Source of the DNA: a virus
Direction: 5' to 3' (one strand)
DNA: 64,000 bases
IMG/VR virus record: IMGVR_UViG_3300047382_000771
Location: 124,001-188,000 of that record
Shown piece after piece: positions 54,906-61,076 of the stretch. The notes under the pieces were generated by a model. The model saw nothing but the letters and a program-made list of their open reading frames with translations, was not told where the DNA came from and made no database searches. The position numbers and the translations under genes were made by a program. Numbering within the stretch: position 1 is the stretch's first letter; every line of letters begins with the position of its first letter.

Positions 54906-55124
54906 ATGACAGTTAAAGATATAAAGTTCGAAATTCAATCACTAAAGCGCCGACTTGTTTCTGATCATTACGATCATGAAAAGCATACCTTTGTTCCTGC
55001 TGAAGGAAAAACTAGAGATTGGATCTTGTCAGCGATTGACGAATACACAAAGATGCTACCACGTGCGAGCTATGATGACGACGTGCGCCGTTATGGTTGG
55101 AAAAGTGTTGAAAGAAATGCCTAA
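54906..55124 (+). CDS. Small early protein of unknown function
   Basis: 72 residues, charged, with a TRDWILSAIDEYTKM helix. Predicted to be translated from a leaderless mRNA. No family recognised. It is the sole gene of its unit; a second promoter lies just after its stop. Confidence 0.6.
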   Translation: MTVKDIKFEIQSLKRRLVSDHYDHEKHTFVPAEGKTRDWILSAIDEYTKMLPRASYDDDVRRYGWKSVERNA

Positions 55125-55129
55125 AAAGC

Positions 55130-55166
55130 TTGACTCGCACGCCTTAAAACGTTAACTTACTTATAT
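55130..55166 (+). promoter_or_regulatory. Early promoter abutting the start codon (63-residue gene)
   Basis: TTGACT (55130-55135), 17-base spacer, TAACTT (55153-55158), eight bases, then ATG at 55167. No Shine-Dalgarno precedes the ATG. Confidence 0.72.
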
Positions 55167-55358
55167 ATGAAAATCAAAAACGGATCAATCTATCATAGCA
55201 AAACAAATAATAAAGCCGTGCGAGTTGTTCGCGCACATCAAGACGAGCAAATTGCATACGTCAAACACCACGAACAAACGCAAATCGAAACAGAGGTTTT
55301 CTTCTCTGACTTACAGCCCGCAACAAAAATGCAAGTAAAACTTTACTTGGGTCGATAA
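55167..55358 (+). CDS. Small early protein of unknown function
   Basis: 63 residues, strand-rich (GSIYHSKTNNKAVRVVRA, IAYVKHHEQTQIETEVFFSD), reminiscent of a small SH3-like barrel. First gene of a three-gene unit with the 20-residue membrane peptide and the 102-residue gene. No specific function recognised. Confidence 0.6.
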   Translation: MKIKNGSIYHSKTNNKAVRVVRAHQDEQIAYVKHHEQTQIETEVFFSDLQPATKMQVKLYLGR

Positions 55359-55360
55359 TC

Positions 55361-55423
55361 ATGTTAATAGCAGAATTCATCTTGGGCATAGTAGTAACAT
55401 TAATTTTAGTTTCAAAAGGATAA
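55361..55423 (+). CDS. 20-residue transmembrane micropeptide
   Basis: A 21-codon frame (M-L-I-A-E-F-I-L-G-I-V-V-T-L-I-L-V-S-K-G, stop) fills the gap between two early genes; almost all of it is one hydrophobic helix. The Shine-Dalgarno of the next gene (AAAGGA) lies in its last codons, so the two would be coupled. It could be a small membrane effector; translation is not certain. Confidence 0.4.
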   Translation: MLIAEFILGIVVTLILVSKG

Positions 55424-55427
55424 GAAA

Positions 55428-55736
55428 ATGAGAAAAGTAACACAACAAATCAAGGAAGCTTTCGAGCAAGGCAAATCTTTAAAAGTAGGTAATACCAAGA
55501 CAGACGGCAAGACTGTTTGGTTGCATGGCAACGCTATTGTTAAGCGTGATCCTGACGGGCTTGTCAGGTGGTCGCTTGCGGGATGGAATACCCCCACCAC
55601 ACGCGAACGCGTCAATGGTATAGCAAATGCAGGAGTTTGTCAATATAAATTCGAGCCTGTGTTAAATGGTCAAGAAATTGACTCATCCGATTGGTTCGCC
55701 TGTAATACCACATTGCCTGATCCTCTCATTTTCTAA
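55428..55736 (+). CDS. Conserved small phage protein of unknown function
   Basis: 102 residues. The segment KVGNTKTDGKTVWLHGNAIV, followed by SLAGWNTPTTRERVNGI, is strongly patterned and seems familiar from other phage and bacterial proteins, but no function is known to me. It has a good Shine-Dalgarno (AAAGGA) inside the preceding micropeptide gene and is followed by the first structured repeat. Confidence 0.65.
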   Translation: MRKVTQQIKEAFEQGKSLKVGNTKTDGKTVWLHGNAIVKRDPDGLVRWSLAGWNTPTTRERVNGIANAGVCQYKFEPVLNGQEIDSSDWFACNTTLPDPLIF

Positions 55737-55748
55737 CAAAAGCCTTAC

Positions 55749-55816
55749 CTAAGTGCTTGACTATCAGGCACTTAGGCGGGCCCGCCCGCATAAGTCGTTG
55801 GTATTCAATGACTTAT
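55749..55816. repeat. Structured 3'-end repeat, copy 1
   Basis: Left hairpin CTAAGTGC/GCACTTAG (perfect eight pairs), palindromic core GCGGGCCCGC (55776-55785), right hairpin ATAAGTCGTTG/CAATGACTTAT. It begins 13 bases after the stop of the 102-residue gene. Nearly identical to copy 2. Confidence 0.85.
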
Positions 55817-55896
55817 GAAACATCCGTACAAACATCGCGCCAATTCACATGGTCGGATAGTGCAATAAAATAGTTGCTAGATAATTGCGAATAAAT

Positions 55897-55931
55897 TTGA
55901 CTTTAGCTATAATTTCCCTTAGTTTATATAT
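55897..55931 (+). promoter_or_regulatory. Early promoter abutting the start codon (116-residue gene)
   Basis: TTGACT (55897-55902), 17-base spacer, TAGTTT (55920-55925), six bases (ATATAT), then ATG at 55932. The same ATATAT precedes the ATG of the first early gene. No Shine-Dalgarno. Confidence 0.72.
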
Positions 55932-56282
55932 ATGAAATCATTATATAACACAGACACACAAGAATTCACTTTTAACTTTATCATGGGCATCGATGGTACA
56001 TCCTACCGAGTCGAAGCGGTAGCTTGTCAAGATGATATCCTATTGAATGATCAGTATCGCGCCGAATACATCGACGTTTACATGGCTAAATTGACTGAGG
56101 AGAAAACAGGTGAATTGACCGAATCAAACACCTACAAGAACACAGATCTTTTAAAGGTTGTAAGCGATAAGCTCACAGAAAGGTTAATCACTAATGCAAG
56201 CAAAACATGGTTTGTGACTGATGCGCCAAGACTTTTCCTTGAGCAATTGGACACTTGTTTAGAAATAATGTTTGATAAATAA
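55932..56282 (+). CDS. Early protein of unknown function
   Basis: 116 residues with an opening beta hairpin (EFTFNFIMGIDGTSYRVEAV) and a helical second half (LLKVVSDKLTERLI, PRLFLEQLDTCLEIMF). Monocistronic, predicted leaderless. Not recognised. Confidence 0.6.
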   Translation: MKSLYNTDTQEFTFNFIMGIDGTSYRVEAVACQDDILLNDQYRAEYIDVYMAKLTEEKTGELTESNTYKNTDLLKVVSDKLTERLITNASKTWFVTDAPRLFLEQLDTCLEIMFDK

Positions 56283-56293
56283 TTGTTTTAGTG

Positions 56294-56328
56294 TTGACTC
56301 AAGCAAGCCGATAATCTACCTTATACAT
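56294..56328 (+). promoter_or_regulatory. Early promoter abutting the start codon (111-residue gene)
   Basis: TTGACT (56294-56299), 17-base spacer, TACCTT (56317-56322), six bases (ATACAT), then ATG at 56329. Identical -35 and -10 to the first early promoter. Confidence 0.75.
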
Positions 56329-56664
56329 ATGAATATAACAAATATAACATTCTCAAAAATCGATCACAAACTAATCACAGCACATCTATCCTTTGCTGAT
56401 GCTAATCATGAGTATGGAACTATACGTGCCGAAGGTGTATCTCGCAAGCAGTGCATATATAACTTATGCAAGGAGGGCAAGTTGCCGTGGAAGTTGTTTG
56501 GCGCAGCTCGCGCGATGGCAATGCGTCACACCGACCCCAGGTTTCCCAGGGTTAGTAGTAGCAGAGAAGACGACAGACTCGCAGACATCTGCGACGATCT
56601 GAATTGCTCGGTTAGTGAAGCTCGCCACTTTCAGGAGACAGGCGAACACCCCGTAAATTGGTAA
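56329..56664 (+). CDS. Early protein of unknown function
   Basis: 111 residues from the ATG placed by the promoter; a longer in-frame reading would begin inside the previous gene and cross the promoter. An N-terminal beta segment (ITFSKIDHKLITAHLSF) precedes a helical, arginine-rich part ending RLADICDDLNCSVSEARHF, which could be a helix-turn-helix. Followed by repeat copy 2. Confidence 0.6.
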   Translation: MNITNITFSKIDHKLITAHLSFADANHEYGTIRAEGVSRKQCIYNLCKEGKLPWKLFGAARAMAMRHTDPRFPRVSSSREDDRLADICDDLNCSVSEARHFQETGEHPVNW

Positions 56665-56672
56665 AAGTTTGC

Positions 56673-56740
56673 CTAAGTGCTTGACTATCAGGCACTTATG
56701 CGGGCCCGCCCGCGTAAGTCGTTGGTATTCAACGACTTAT
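56673..56740. repeat. Structured 3'-end repeat, copy 2
   Basis: Left hairpin CTAAGTGC/GCACTTAT, core GCGGGCCCGC (56700-56709), right hairpin GTAAGTCGTTG/CAACGACTTAT. It differs from copy 1 at only a few positions and starts eight bases after the 111-residue gene. Confidence 0.85.
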
Positions 56741-56746
56741 GTAAAA

Positions 56747-56805
56747 ATCGCTATAACGCGGCTTTTAGCCCGTGTCAAGATTATTTGGTAAAAAATAAAT
56801 CACAA
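56747..56805. repeat. 60-base repeat downstream of structured repeat copy 2
   Basis: A block containing CGTGTCAAGATTATTTG and then AAATAAAnCACAATTA recurs at 57177-57236 after copy 3. Both lie between a structured repeat and an early promoter, so the whole 3'-end/spacer cassette seems duplicated. The first half can fold (GGCTTTTAGCC). Confidence 0.75.
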
Positions 56806-56821
56806 TTAAACATCTTTTTTC

Positions 56822-56858
56822 TTGCTATGTATTAGTATATCCCTTATGTTGTATATAT
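56822..56858 (+). promoter_or_regulatory. Early promoter, T-tract class (79-residue acidic gene)
   Basis: A TTTTTTC run leads into TTGCTA (56822-56827), 17-base spacer, TATGTT (56845-56850), eight bases, then ATG at 56859. No Shine-Dalgarno. Confidence 0.65.
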
Positions 56859-57098
56859 ATGACAGATAATTACGATTCACTCGACCGCCTCGCTCACGCC
56901 TCAGGGATGACTGACCTTGAATATGAAGCTCAACAAAAAGAGCTTGCTCGCCTTGCTCGTTTCGACAAAATCATCGAAGACGTTAGGGACAGCGATGAGC
57001 CTGCTGAAATGCCTGAGGTTCATCGCAACCATGAAGAGCCTAGCATAGACGCTTATGATGACTATGACTATGGCTACCATGACCAATACGAGCAATAA
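56859..57098 (+). CDS. Small acidic early protein
   Basis: 79 residues, very acidic, ending in a tyrosine/aspartate-rich tail (DAYDDYDYGYHDQYEQ). Small acidic phage proteins sometimes mimic DNA, but no fold is evident. Monocistronic, followed by repeat copy 3. Confidence 0.55.
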   Translation: MTDNYDSLDRLAHASGMTDLEYEAQQKELARLARFDKIIEDVRDSDEPAEMPEVHRNHEEPSIDAYDDYDYGYHDQYEQ

Positions 57099-57102
57099 GC
57101 TC

Positions 57103-57172
57103 GTAAGTCGTTGGTTATCAGCCCTTTATGCAGGGCGGCCCGCCATAAGCCGTTGAATACCAAGGACTTATG
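57103..57172. repeat. Structured 3'-end repeat, copy 3
   Basis: Degenerate left arm (GTAAGTCGTTG ... CCCTTTATG), core GGGCGGCCCGCC, right hairpin ATAAGCCGTTG/CAAGGACTTAT with two mismatches. Starts five bases after the 79-residue gene. Confidence 0.75.
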
Positions 57173-57176
57173 TAAA

Positions 57177-57236
57177 AACTTCTATAGCGCGGGCTTAGTC
57201 CCGTGTCAAGATTATTTGATGGAAAATAAAACACAA
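57177..57236. repeat. 60-base repeat downstream of structured repeat copy 3
   Basis: Second copy of the block at 56747-56805, sharing CGTGTCAAGATTATTTG and AAAATAAA followed by CACAATTA. The GCGGGCTTAGTCCCGT part can form a small hairpin. Confidence 0.75.
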
Positions 57237-57242
57237 TTATGT

Positions 57243-57276
57243 TTGACATTCGCCCTCAAATATAGGATAGTAAGGT
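57243..57276 (+). promoter_or_regulatory. Early promoter abutting the start codon (four-gene unit)
   Basis: TTGACA (57243-57248), 17-base spacer, GATAGT (57266-57271), five bases, then ATG at 57277. AAGG lies in those five bases, so this is the one early first gene with a possible, very close Shine-Dalgarno. Confidence 0.6.
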
Positions 57277-57465
57277 ATGACAAAAATTAAAGAACCATTC
57301 AATAAAGGCGATGTTCTTATATCGCGCGACAATCAAATACTGCAATACCAGGGCGAGTTCAATCATCCCGAGCTTGGTCTAATAGCTGAAGTGCGTATCT
57401 ATCGTACAGATCGCATAGTAGGCATTCGTTTCGAGGATGTAAAACTTCACCCGTTTTTCGCATGA
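57277..57465 (+). CDS. Small early protein of unknown function
   Basis: 62 residues, strand-rich (GDVLISRDNQILQYQGEF), a possible small SH3-like fold. First gene of a four-gene plus-strand unit and overlaps the next start by four bases (ATGA). Confidence 0.55.
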   Translation: MTKIKEPFNKGDVLISRDNQILQYQGEFNHPELGLIAEVRIYRTDRIVGIRFEDVKLHPFFA

Positions 57466-57677
57466 GTGAACGCGAACCATATCCTCAACTTGACTGCGCT
57501 CTTGCTATGAGTAAGGCTCGTGGTAATCTTAACTTTCTTCTAAATAGAACAAAAGAAGAATGGAGCGAAACCTTTACTACGGCAGAAGCCATAAGGGATG
57601 CTCATGCCGCGCTTGACCAAGCTCAAAAAGAATACAAAAAAGTCTTGACTCTACTAACAAACTCTAATACATTGTAA
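57462..57677 (+). CDS. Small helical early protein
   Basis: 71 residues, almost wholly helical (LAMSKARGNLNFLLNRTKEE, AIRDAHAALDQAQKEYKKVL). Translationally coupled to the gene before it through an ATGA overlap. No family recognised. Confidence 0.55.
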   Translation: MSEREPYPQLDCALAMSKARGNLNFLLNRTKEEWSETFTTAEAIRDAHAALDQAQKEYKKVLTLLTNSNTL

Positions 57678-57681
57678 ACAT

Positions 57682-57867
57682 ATGATCTCAATCAAAAAAA
57701 ATCAAAACTTCTCTAATTGGTTTCAAGTATTCGCTTTCGGTAAAATGATAGACGAATTCAGTCGCAGAAGCAAGGCGGTGCGTCGTGCTGAAGAATTAGC
57801 GATACAAGCAAACCAAAAATACATCAATGTCGAAGGACTTGCACAAAAAATTAAATATGGCAACTAA
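57682..57867 (+). CDS. Small early protein of unknown function
   Basis: 61 residues: ISIKKNQNFSNWFQVFAFGK strand pair then a basic helix (RRSKAVRRAEELAIQ). Starts four bases after the previous stop. No Shine-Dalgarno is evident, so it probably relies on coupling. Confidence 0.5.
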   Translation: MISIKKNQNFSNWFQVFAFGKMIDEFSRRSKAVRRAEELAIQANQKYINVEGLAQKIKYGN

Positions 57868-58066
57868 AAAACTCGTACTCACCACAATATCCCAAGGCAA
57901 GATTGCCGTTGTAGAAAGTGCCGAAAGGGCAGATGACAAGAGGGGAGAAAGATACATAAGCGAAGATTGCTTGGCTGTCAATCTTAAAAACGGAGCGTTT
58001 ACTGACATTACCGCAACAGGTGCAAACCCCGAAGGTAGATTGTATATGTTCACCGAAGATATGTAA
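57857..58066 (+). CDS. Small early protein of unknown function
   Basis: 69 residues from the ATG at 57857, which overlaps the previous stop by 11 bases; a start at 57827 would add ten residues. Mostly beta (KKLVLTTISQGKIAVVES). Its TAA is part of structured repeat copy 4. Confidence 0.5.
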   Translation: MATKKLVLTTISQGKIAVVESAERADDKRGERYISEDCLAVNLKNGAFTDITATGANPEGRLYMFTEDM

Positions 58067-58132
58067 GTCGTTGATTATCAAGCCCTTAGGCGGGGCGGCC
58101 CGCCATAAGTCGTTGACTTACAGGGGTTTATG
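58063..58132. repeat. Structured 3'-end repeat, copy 4 (between convergent units)
   Basis: GTAAGTCGTTG arm, core GCGGGGCGGCCCGCC, then ATAAGTCGTTGACTTAC, which can also fold as TAAGTC/GACTTA. It contains the stop codon of the plus-strand unit and ends four bases before the stop of the minus-strand unit, so it serves both 3' ends. Confidence 0.8.
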
Positions 58133-58135
58133 TAA

Positions 58136-58363
58136 TTAATCTTCCAAGAGCAACTCATCAAGTGCATTGATGTCAAGATCGGGATCGTTGTAGCTCGCCC
58201 CGTCAGGAGTCTGAAATGTTTCCATTTCTTCCAAACGATCTGCAAAATCAACATACCTCACACATCTGCGAGCTAACTTGTAAAGCAATTCGTCATTAGA
58301 TAACCAAAGTGCAACATTCCAAGTTGCCCAATTTTTCCATCCGTGATATGTTGTATCTGTCAT
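58136..58363 (-). CDS. Small protein with the N-W-x-T-W-N-V-A-L-W motif
   Basis: 75 residues. KNWATWNVALWLSNDELLYKLA is a pattern I recognise from small conserved phage proteins of unknown role; the C-terminus is acidic. Second gene of a two-gene minus-strand unit, starting two bases after the 67-residue gene's stop. Confidence 0.65.
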   Translation of the reverse strand: MTDTTYHGWKNWATWNVALWLSNDELLYKLARRCVRYVDFADRLEEMETFQTPDGASYNDPDLDINALDELLLED

Positions 58364-58365
58364 AA

Positions 58366-58569
58366 TTAACTTTCTTTAAATTCTTTTATAATTTGCTCCA
58401 TTTGTGAAAGTACAGATTTTTTGTTTCCTTTGAATCCGTATTGTTCTTTAATGATTGAATATGCTGATTGACCTCTTCTCTTCATTCCGACGCACTCCAT
58501 TTTGAGAGCGGATCTGAGACTGAGAAATCGAAACATATCTTGTTTTTCGGGTGTGTCTAATGTAATCAT
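58366..58569 (-). CDS. Small early protein of unknown function
   Basis: 67 residues, helical and basic (MFRFLSLRSALKMECVGMKR, then a Y-G-F-K-G-N-K-K-S segment). Predicted leaderless first gene of its unit. Resembles other short phage host-takeover genes in size only. Confidence 0.55.
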   Translation of the reverse strand: MITLDTPEKQDMFRFLSLRSALKMECVGMKRRGQSAYSIIKEQYGFKGNKKSVLSQMEQIIKEFKES

Positions 58570-58604
58570 AATAATAATCTAGTTCAGTTTGTTTTGTTTG
58601 TCAA
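58570..58604 (-). promoter_or_regulatory. Early promoter abutting the start codon (67-residue gene)
   Basis: Minus strand: TTGACA (58604-58599), 17-base spacer, TAGATT (58581-58576), six bases, then ATG at 58569. No Shine-Dalgarno. Confidence 0.72.
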
Positions 58605-58840
58605 GCTACTTCAGCCAAATCCTTTGCCAATGCTTTTTCTGCATCCACCTGCTGTTGTAGTAAGTTGAGTTTGTTGAGTAAACCTTTGTAGCCGATATAG
58701 TCGCCACGAAAGTGACCCTTCCAAACCCCGTCAACTCTTTGGAATGTAACATCCCAAGCAGATTTATAGTCATAAGTTCTTAGCAAGCCATTTGGCAAGC
58801 GCTCGAAGTAGAATTCTTTTCCGTTGTCTTTAATTGTCAT
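58601..58840 (-). CDS. Small early protein of unknown function
   Basis: 79 residues: beta N-terminal half (GKEFYFERLPNGLLRTYD, WDVTFQRVDGVWKGHF) and a C-terminal helix (LLNKLNLLQQQVDAEKALAK). The stop overlaps the -35 element of the next unit. Predicted leaderless. Confidence 0.55.
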   Translation of the reverse strand: MTIKDNGKEFYFERLPNGLLRTYDYKSAWDVTFQRVDGVWKGHFRGDYIGYKGLLNKLNLLQQQVDAEKALAKDLAEVA

Positions 58841-58882
58841 ACCAACACACTAAGGCATCTAACTAACTATAGCAAGAAAAAA
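58841..58882 (-). promoter_or_regulatory. Early promoter, T-tract class (79-residue gene)
   Basis: Minus strand: TTTTTTC then TTGCTA (58875-58870), 17-base spacer, TAGTGT (58852-58847), six bases, then ATG at 58840. Confidence 0.68.
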
Positions 58883-58904
58883 CTTCAATAAAAAAAAGAT
58901 TGTT

Positions 58905-58974
58905 CTAAGTCGTTGAATGTTAACGGTTTACGCAAGGCGGCCCGCCGTAAGTCGTTGACTTACAGGGGCTTATG
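58905..58974. repeat. Structured 3'-end repeat, copy 5
   Basis: CTAAGTCGTTG arm, core AAGGCGGCCCGCC, then GTAAGTCGTTGACTTAC, which folds as GTAAGTC/GACTTAC (seven pairs, three-base loop). It lies four bases beyond the stop of the GP88-like gene on the minus strand. Confidence 0.8.
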
Positions 58975-58977
58975 AAA

Positions 58978-59706
58978 TTAATGGGCTAAGTAAGCAATGC
59001 CTTTCTTGCATCCTTTGATGAAGCATAAGTTGCAATTATGGGCTTGACAAGTTGCAAGAATCTTGCCGTCCTCACCTTTAACATAAGTTGCGGGGCAAAC
59101 AAAATGTCCGTCTTGCTCGGCTTGCTCTTTGCTAGTATAAACCGAAGTGCCTGCGTCAAGCCCGTCTACTTGAGGGGCTGGCTCGTCAACATAGATTGCG
59201 CTCGGCTTAATGCAAACATTTTTAAGACTAGCTAACTTTTGCAAGTGTGGAAGTTGAGAGTCGCGTTTCCATTCTCTAGTTGGAAACCAAAATTTAATAG
59301 TTGGAAATTGCTCGCAAATTCTAACCCATGCAGAAATATACCTGGGGGAAAAGAGGTCGCCTGAATCATGAACGCGAAACAAATCCGTGTTTGTCTTTTT
59401 GAGTTTTTTCTTGTTGCCATGCTTGTCGAAATACTTTGCGCGAATTTGTTTGCACATTGCATTAACAAAAGTGTCTCCATTGTCTTGATGTAAAGACTTT
59501 GTAATGAGATCCGCCTTGCCTTGCAAGCTTGCCTTGACATTGGAAAACATATAAAAACCTTTGCAAGCATAGCAAGAATCGCAAATGAATTTCTTGCCCG
59601 CTTCTTTAATCTTTGCTAATAGCTGCGCGGCAGGGCAATACTTGAAAGCAGGAATGTTGAACGAATAGCAAGGCATCTTGCTCGGGTTGGATAATAAGTT
59701 AATCAT
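58978..59706 (-). CDS. GP88-like cysteine-cluster protein
   Basis: A 242-residue protein with cysteines at 24, 42, 45 and 48 (KYCPAAQ, CDSCYACKG), LFRVHDSGDLFS (109-120), WFPTREWKRD (140-149) and a second cluster at 204, 220, 225 and 228. This matches phage 'gene product 88' proteins, which have metal- or Fe-S-binding-like cysteine sets and no proven activity. Largest early protein on this strand apart from the DUF932-like one. Predicted leaderless. Confidence 0.75.
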   Translation of the reverse strand: MINLLSNPSKMPCYSFNIPAFKYCPAAQLLAKIKEAGKKFICDSCYACKGFYMFSNVKASLQGKADLITKSLHQDNGDTFVNAMCKQIRAKYFDKHGNKKKLKKTNTDLFRVHDSGDLFSPRYISAWVRICEQFPTIKFWFPTREWKRDSQLPHLQKLASLKNVCIKPSAIYVDEPAPQVDGLDAGTSVYTSKEQAEQDGHFVCPATYVKGEDGKILATCQAHNCNLCFIKGCKKGIAYLAH

Positions 59707-59748
59707 AAGAATACATTACCACCGAACTTAACTAAACACAAGAAAAAA
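59707..59748 (-). promoter_or_regulatory. Early promoter, T-tract class (GP88-like gene)
   Basis: Minus strand: TTTTTTC then TTGTGT (59741-59736), 17-base spacer, TAATGT (59718-59713), six bases, then ATG at 59706. The weakest -35 of the set. Confidence 0.6.
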
Positions 59749-59770
59749 GTGAATTAAAATAAAAGTTGTC

Positions 59771-59840
59771 ATAAGTCCTTGGTAGTCAAGCACTTACGCG
59801 GGGCCGCCCGCCATAAGCCGTTGAGTATCAACGACTTACG
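59771..59840. repeat. Structured 3'-end repeat, copy 6
   Basis: ATAAGTCCTTG left arm, core GCGGGGCCGCCCGCC, right hairpin ATAAGCCGTTG/CAACGACTTAC with one internal mismatch. It lies downstream of the 38-residue membrane peptide gene. Confidence 0.8.
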
Positions 59841-59881
59841 GGGTTTCTTATCCGCGTCCCGCTAAAAGGGTGAGTTCTTAT

Positions 59882-59998
59882 TTACCTGAACTCTATTTCG
59901 TCCCTGTCGCTGAACATACATTCAAACATAAGAAAGAAAGCAAAAAAGGTTGGCATGAGAAAGAATAAATAAACAAAAAATTCTAATATACTATCCAT
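59882..59998 (-). CDS. 38-residue transmembrane protein
   Basis: An ATG overlapping the stop of the 91-residue gene (ATGGATAG) opens 38 codons. Residues about 5-29 are one long phenylalanine-rich hydrophobic helix (LEFFVYLFFLMPTFFAFFLM); the C-terminus is charged (SDRDEIEFR). Single-pass topology and coupling suggest a small membrane effector, holin-like or host-membrane protein. Function unproven. Confidence 0.5.
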   Translation of the reverse strand: MDSILEFFVYLFFLMPTFFAFFLMFECMFSDRDEIEFR

Positions 59999-60266
59999 TG
60001 TAGACTCCTTTCATTTGGTCAGATATACCTAAGCCCATGAAGTTGTCTTCTTCGTCAATGTCTTCGGCATTTGGGGAATGCTTTAACAATGAGGACTCAT
60101 CTTCAATGTCTGACTTTTGCGCGTCTAGTAAACCATGCTCGCCCAAAACCTCTTGAGACTTAATCTCTGAGACGAAATCCTCAAGGGAAGTTTTAAGACC
60201 AAGACCCTTGGAGTCTTGGACGGCGTGCTTAATGATGGCGATTCTTTGATCTTCTGTTAATGTCAT
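59991..60266 (-). CDS. Small acidic early protein
   Basis: 91 residues with a helical N-terminal half (LTEDQRIAIIKHAVQDSKGL) and an acidic C-terminus (EDIDEEDNFMGLG). First gene of a unit with the 38-residue membrane protein. Predicted leaderless. No family recognised. Confidence 0.55.
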   Translation of the reverse strand: MTLTEDQRIAIIKHAVQDSKGLGLKTSLEDFVSEIKSQEVLGEHGLLDAQKSDIEDESSLLKHSPNAEDIDEEDNFMGLGISDQMKGVYNG

Positions 60267-60301
60267 AATAATAAGGTAATCTAGTTTTTAGTGAGAGTCA
60301 A
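60267..60301 (-). promoter_or_regulatory. Early promoter abutting the start codon (91-residue gene)
   Basis: Minus strand: TTGACT (60301-60296), 17-base spacer, TACCTT (60278-60273), six bases, then ATG at 60266. Same -35 and -10 as two plus-strand early promoters. Confidence 0.75.
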
Positions 60302-60632
60302 CAAGTTTTTGATTAAAGTCTGCCCGTATTGCTACAAGCAAATCTTCGTGAGCTTTGCCGTCCATCTCAAATTGATGCATAAGAGAAGTAATTCTGTGTG
60401 GCTCTTGCCAACCTAGCACATCATCAGAGACAGATAAAGGAACCCAACTTCCGTCGGGATTAAATACTGCAACTTCAAAAGTATCGGGATAACGACCATA
60501 AAATGGCTCAAATGCTCCCTCATTTTTACCCGCAATAACTGAAAAAGAATATCCGTTGTCAAGTGTGAGCGATGCCATCCATCTTCTCATGGATTCATCG
60601 TAAGTGAATTTTAAATCATCGAATGTTTTCAT
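60288..60632 (-). CDS. Early protein of unknown function
   Basis: 114 residues, beta-rich N-terminal two thirds (RWMASLTLDNGYSFSVIAG, DTFEVAVFNPDGSWVPLS) and a C-terminal helix. The N-terminal layout resembles small phage structural-mimic or inhibitor proteins, but nothing specific is recognised. Predicted leaderless, monocistronic. Confidence 0.55.
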   Translation of the reverse strand: MKTFDDLKFTYDESMRRWMASLTLDNGYSFSVIAGKNEGAFEPFYGRYPDTFEVAVFNPDGSWVPLSVSDDVLGWQEPHRITSLMHQFEMDGKAHEDLLVAIRADFNQKLVDSH

Positions 60633-60668
60633 ATAATAATATATATACTATTGGTTATTGTCTGTCAA
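60633..60668 (-). promoter_or_regulatory. Early promoter abutting the start codon (114-residue gene)
   Basis: Minus strand: TTGACA (60668-60663), 17-base spacer, TATATA (60645-60640), seven bases, then ATG at 60632. Confidence 0.72.
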
Positions 60669-60875
60669 CTAAAACTTTAGCGCTTGAATGGAAGTATTCT
60701 CTCTGCACCATTTTCTTAATGGATGATGAGCCTTTGGACTCAAGTGAGTCAAATACTGCTTCCCATTAGTTGCCATAAGCATATAGCCTTTGGCGGTTGC
60801 GCGGATGTCTTTGATTTCTGGACATTTACGCAATTGCTTTAGTATCTTTAAGTTTCCGCTATCTCTGTGTTTCAT
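60669..60875 (-). CDS. Small basic early protein
   Basis: 68 residues, basic and compact (LKILKQLRKCPEIKDIRATA, GYMLMATNGKQYLTHLSPKA). The hairpin-like second half resembles an RNA- or DNA-binding small domain, and the arrangement is like a truncated HicA-type toxin fold, but no catalytic histidine can be argued. Predicted leaderless. Confidence 0.5.
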   Translation of the reverse strand: MKHRDSGNLKILKQLRKCPEIKDIRATAKGYMLMATNGKQYLTHLSPKAHHPLRKWCRENTSIQALKF

Positions 60876-60918
60876 ACTACTACATTAAGACGGATAGCAA
60901 GTGACAGCAAGAAAAAAA
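60876..60918 (-). promoter_or_regulatory. Early promoter, T-tract class (68-residue gene)
   Basis: Minus strand: T-run and C then TTGCTG (60910-60905), 17-base spacer, TAATGT (60887-60882), six bases, then ATG at 60875. Confidence 0.66.
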
Positions 60919-60940
60919 GTGTTTTTTTTTACTTAGCTAC

Positions 60941-61010
60941 ATAAGTCGTTGGTTATCAAGCATTTATGCGGGGCGGCCCGCCGTAAGTCGTTGAATATCA
61001 ACAACTTATG
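60941..61010. repeat. Structured 3'-end repeat, copy 7
   Basis: ATAAGTCGTTG left arm, core GCGGGGCGGCCCGCC, right hairpin GTAAGTCGTTG/CAACAACTTAT. It lies between the terminator of the DUF932-like gene and the promoter of the 68-residue gene. Confidence 0.82.
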
Positions 61011-61026
61011 AAATAAATCAGCCCAC

Positions 61027-61055
61027 AAAAAAGCCCCTCCGTTTGGAGGGGCTTT
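61027..61055 (-). terminator. Intrinsic terminator of the DUF932-like gene
   Basis: AAAGCCCCTCC/GGAGGGGCTTT forms an 11-pair stem with a four-base loop, followed on the minus strand by six T. A textbook terminator, 20 bases after the gene's stop. Confidence 0.92.
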
Positions 61056-61076
61056 CTATATTTGTCAAGCTTTTAT

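Noticed and set aside
60669-60875. HicA-like toxin
   Set aside because: Only size and general layout fit; the catalytic histidine context is missing and no HicB-like partner is adjacent.
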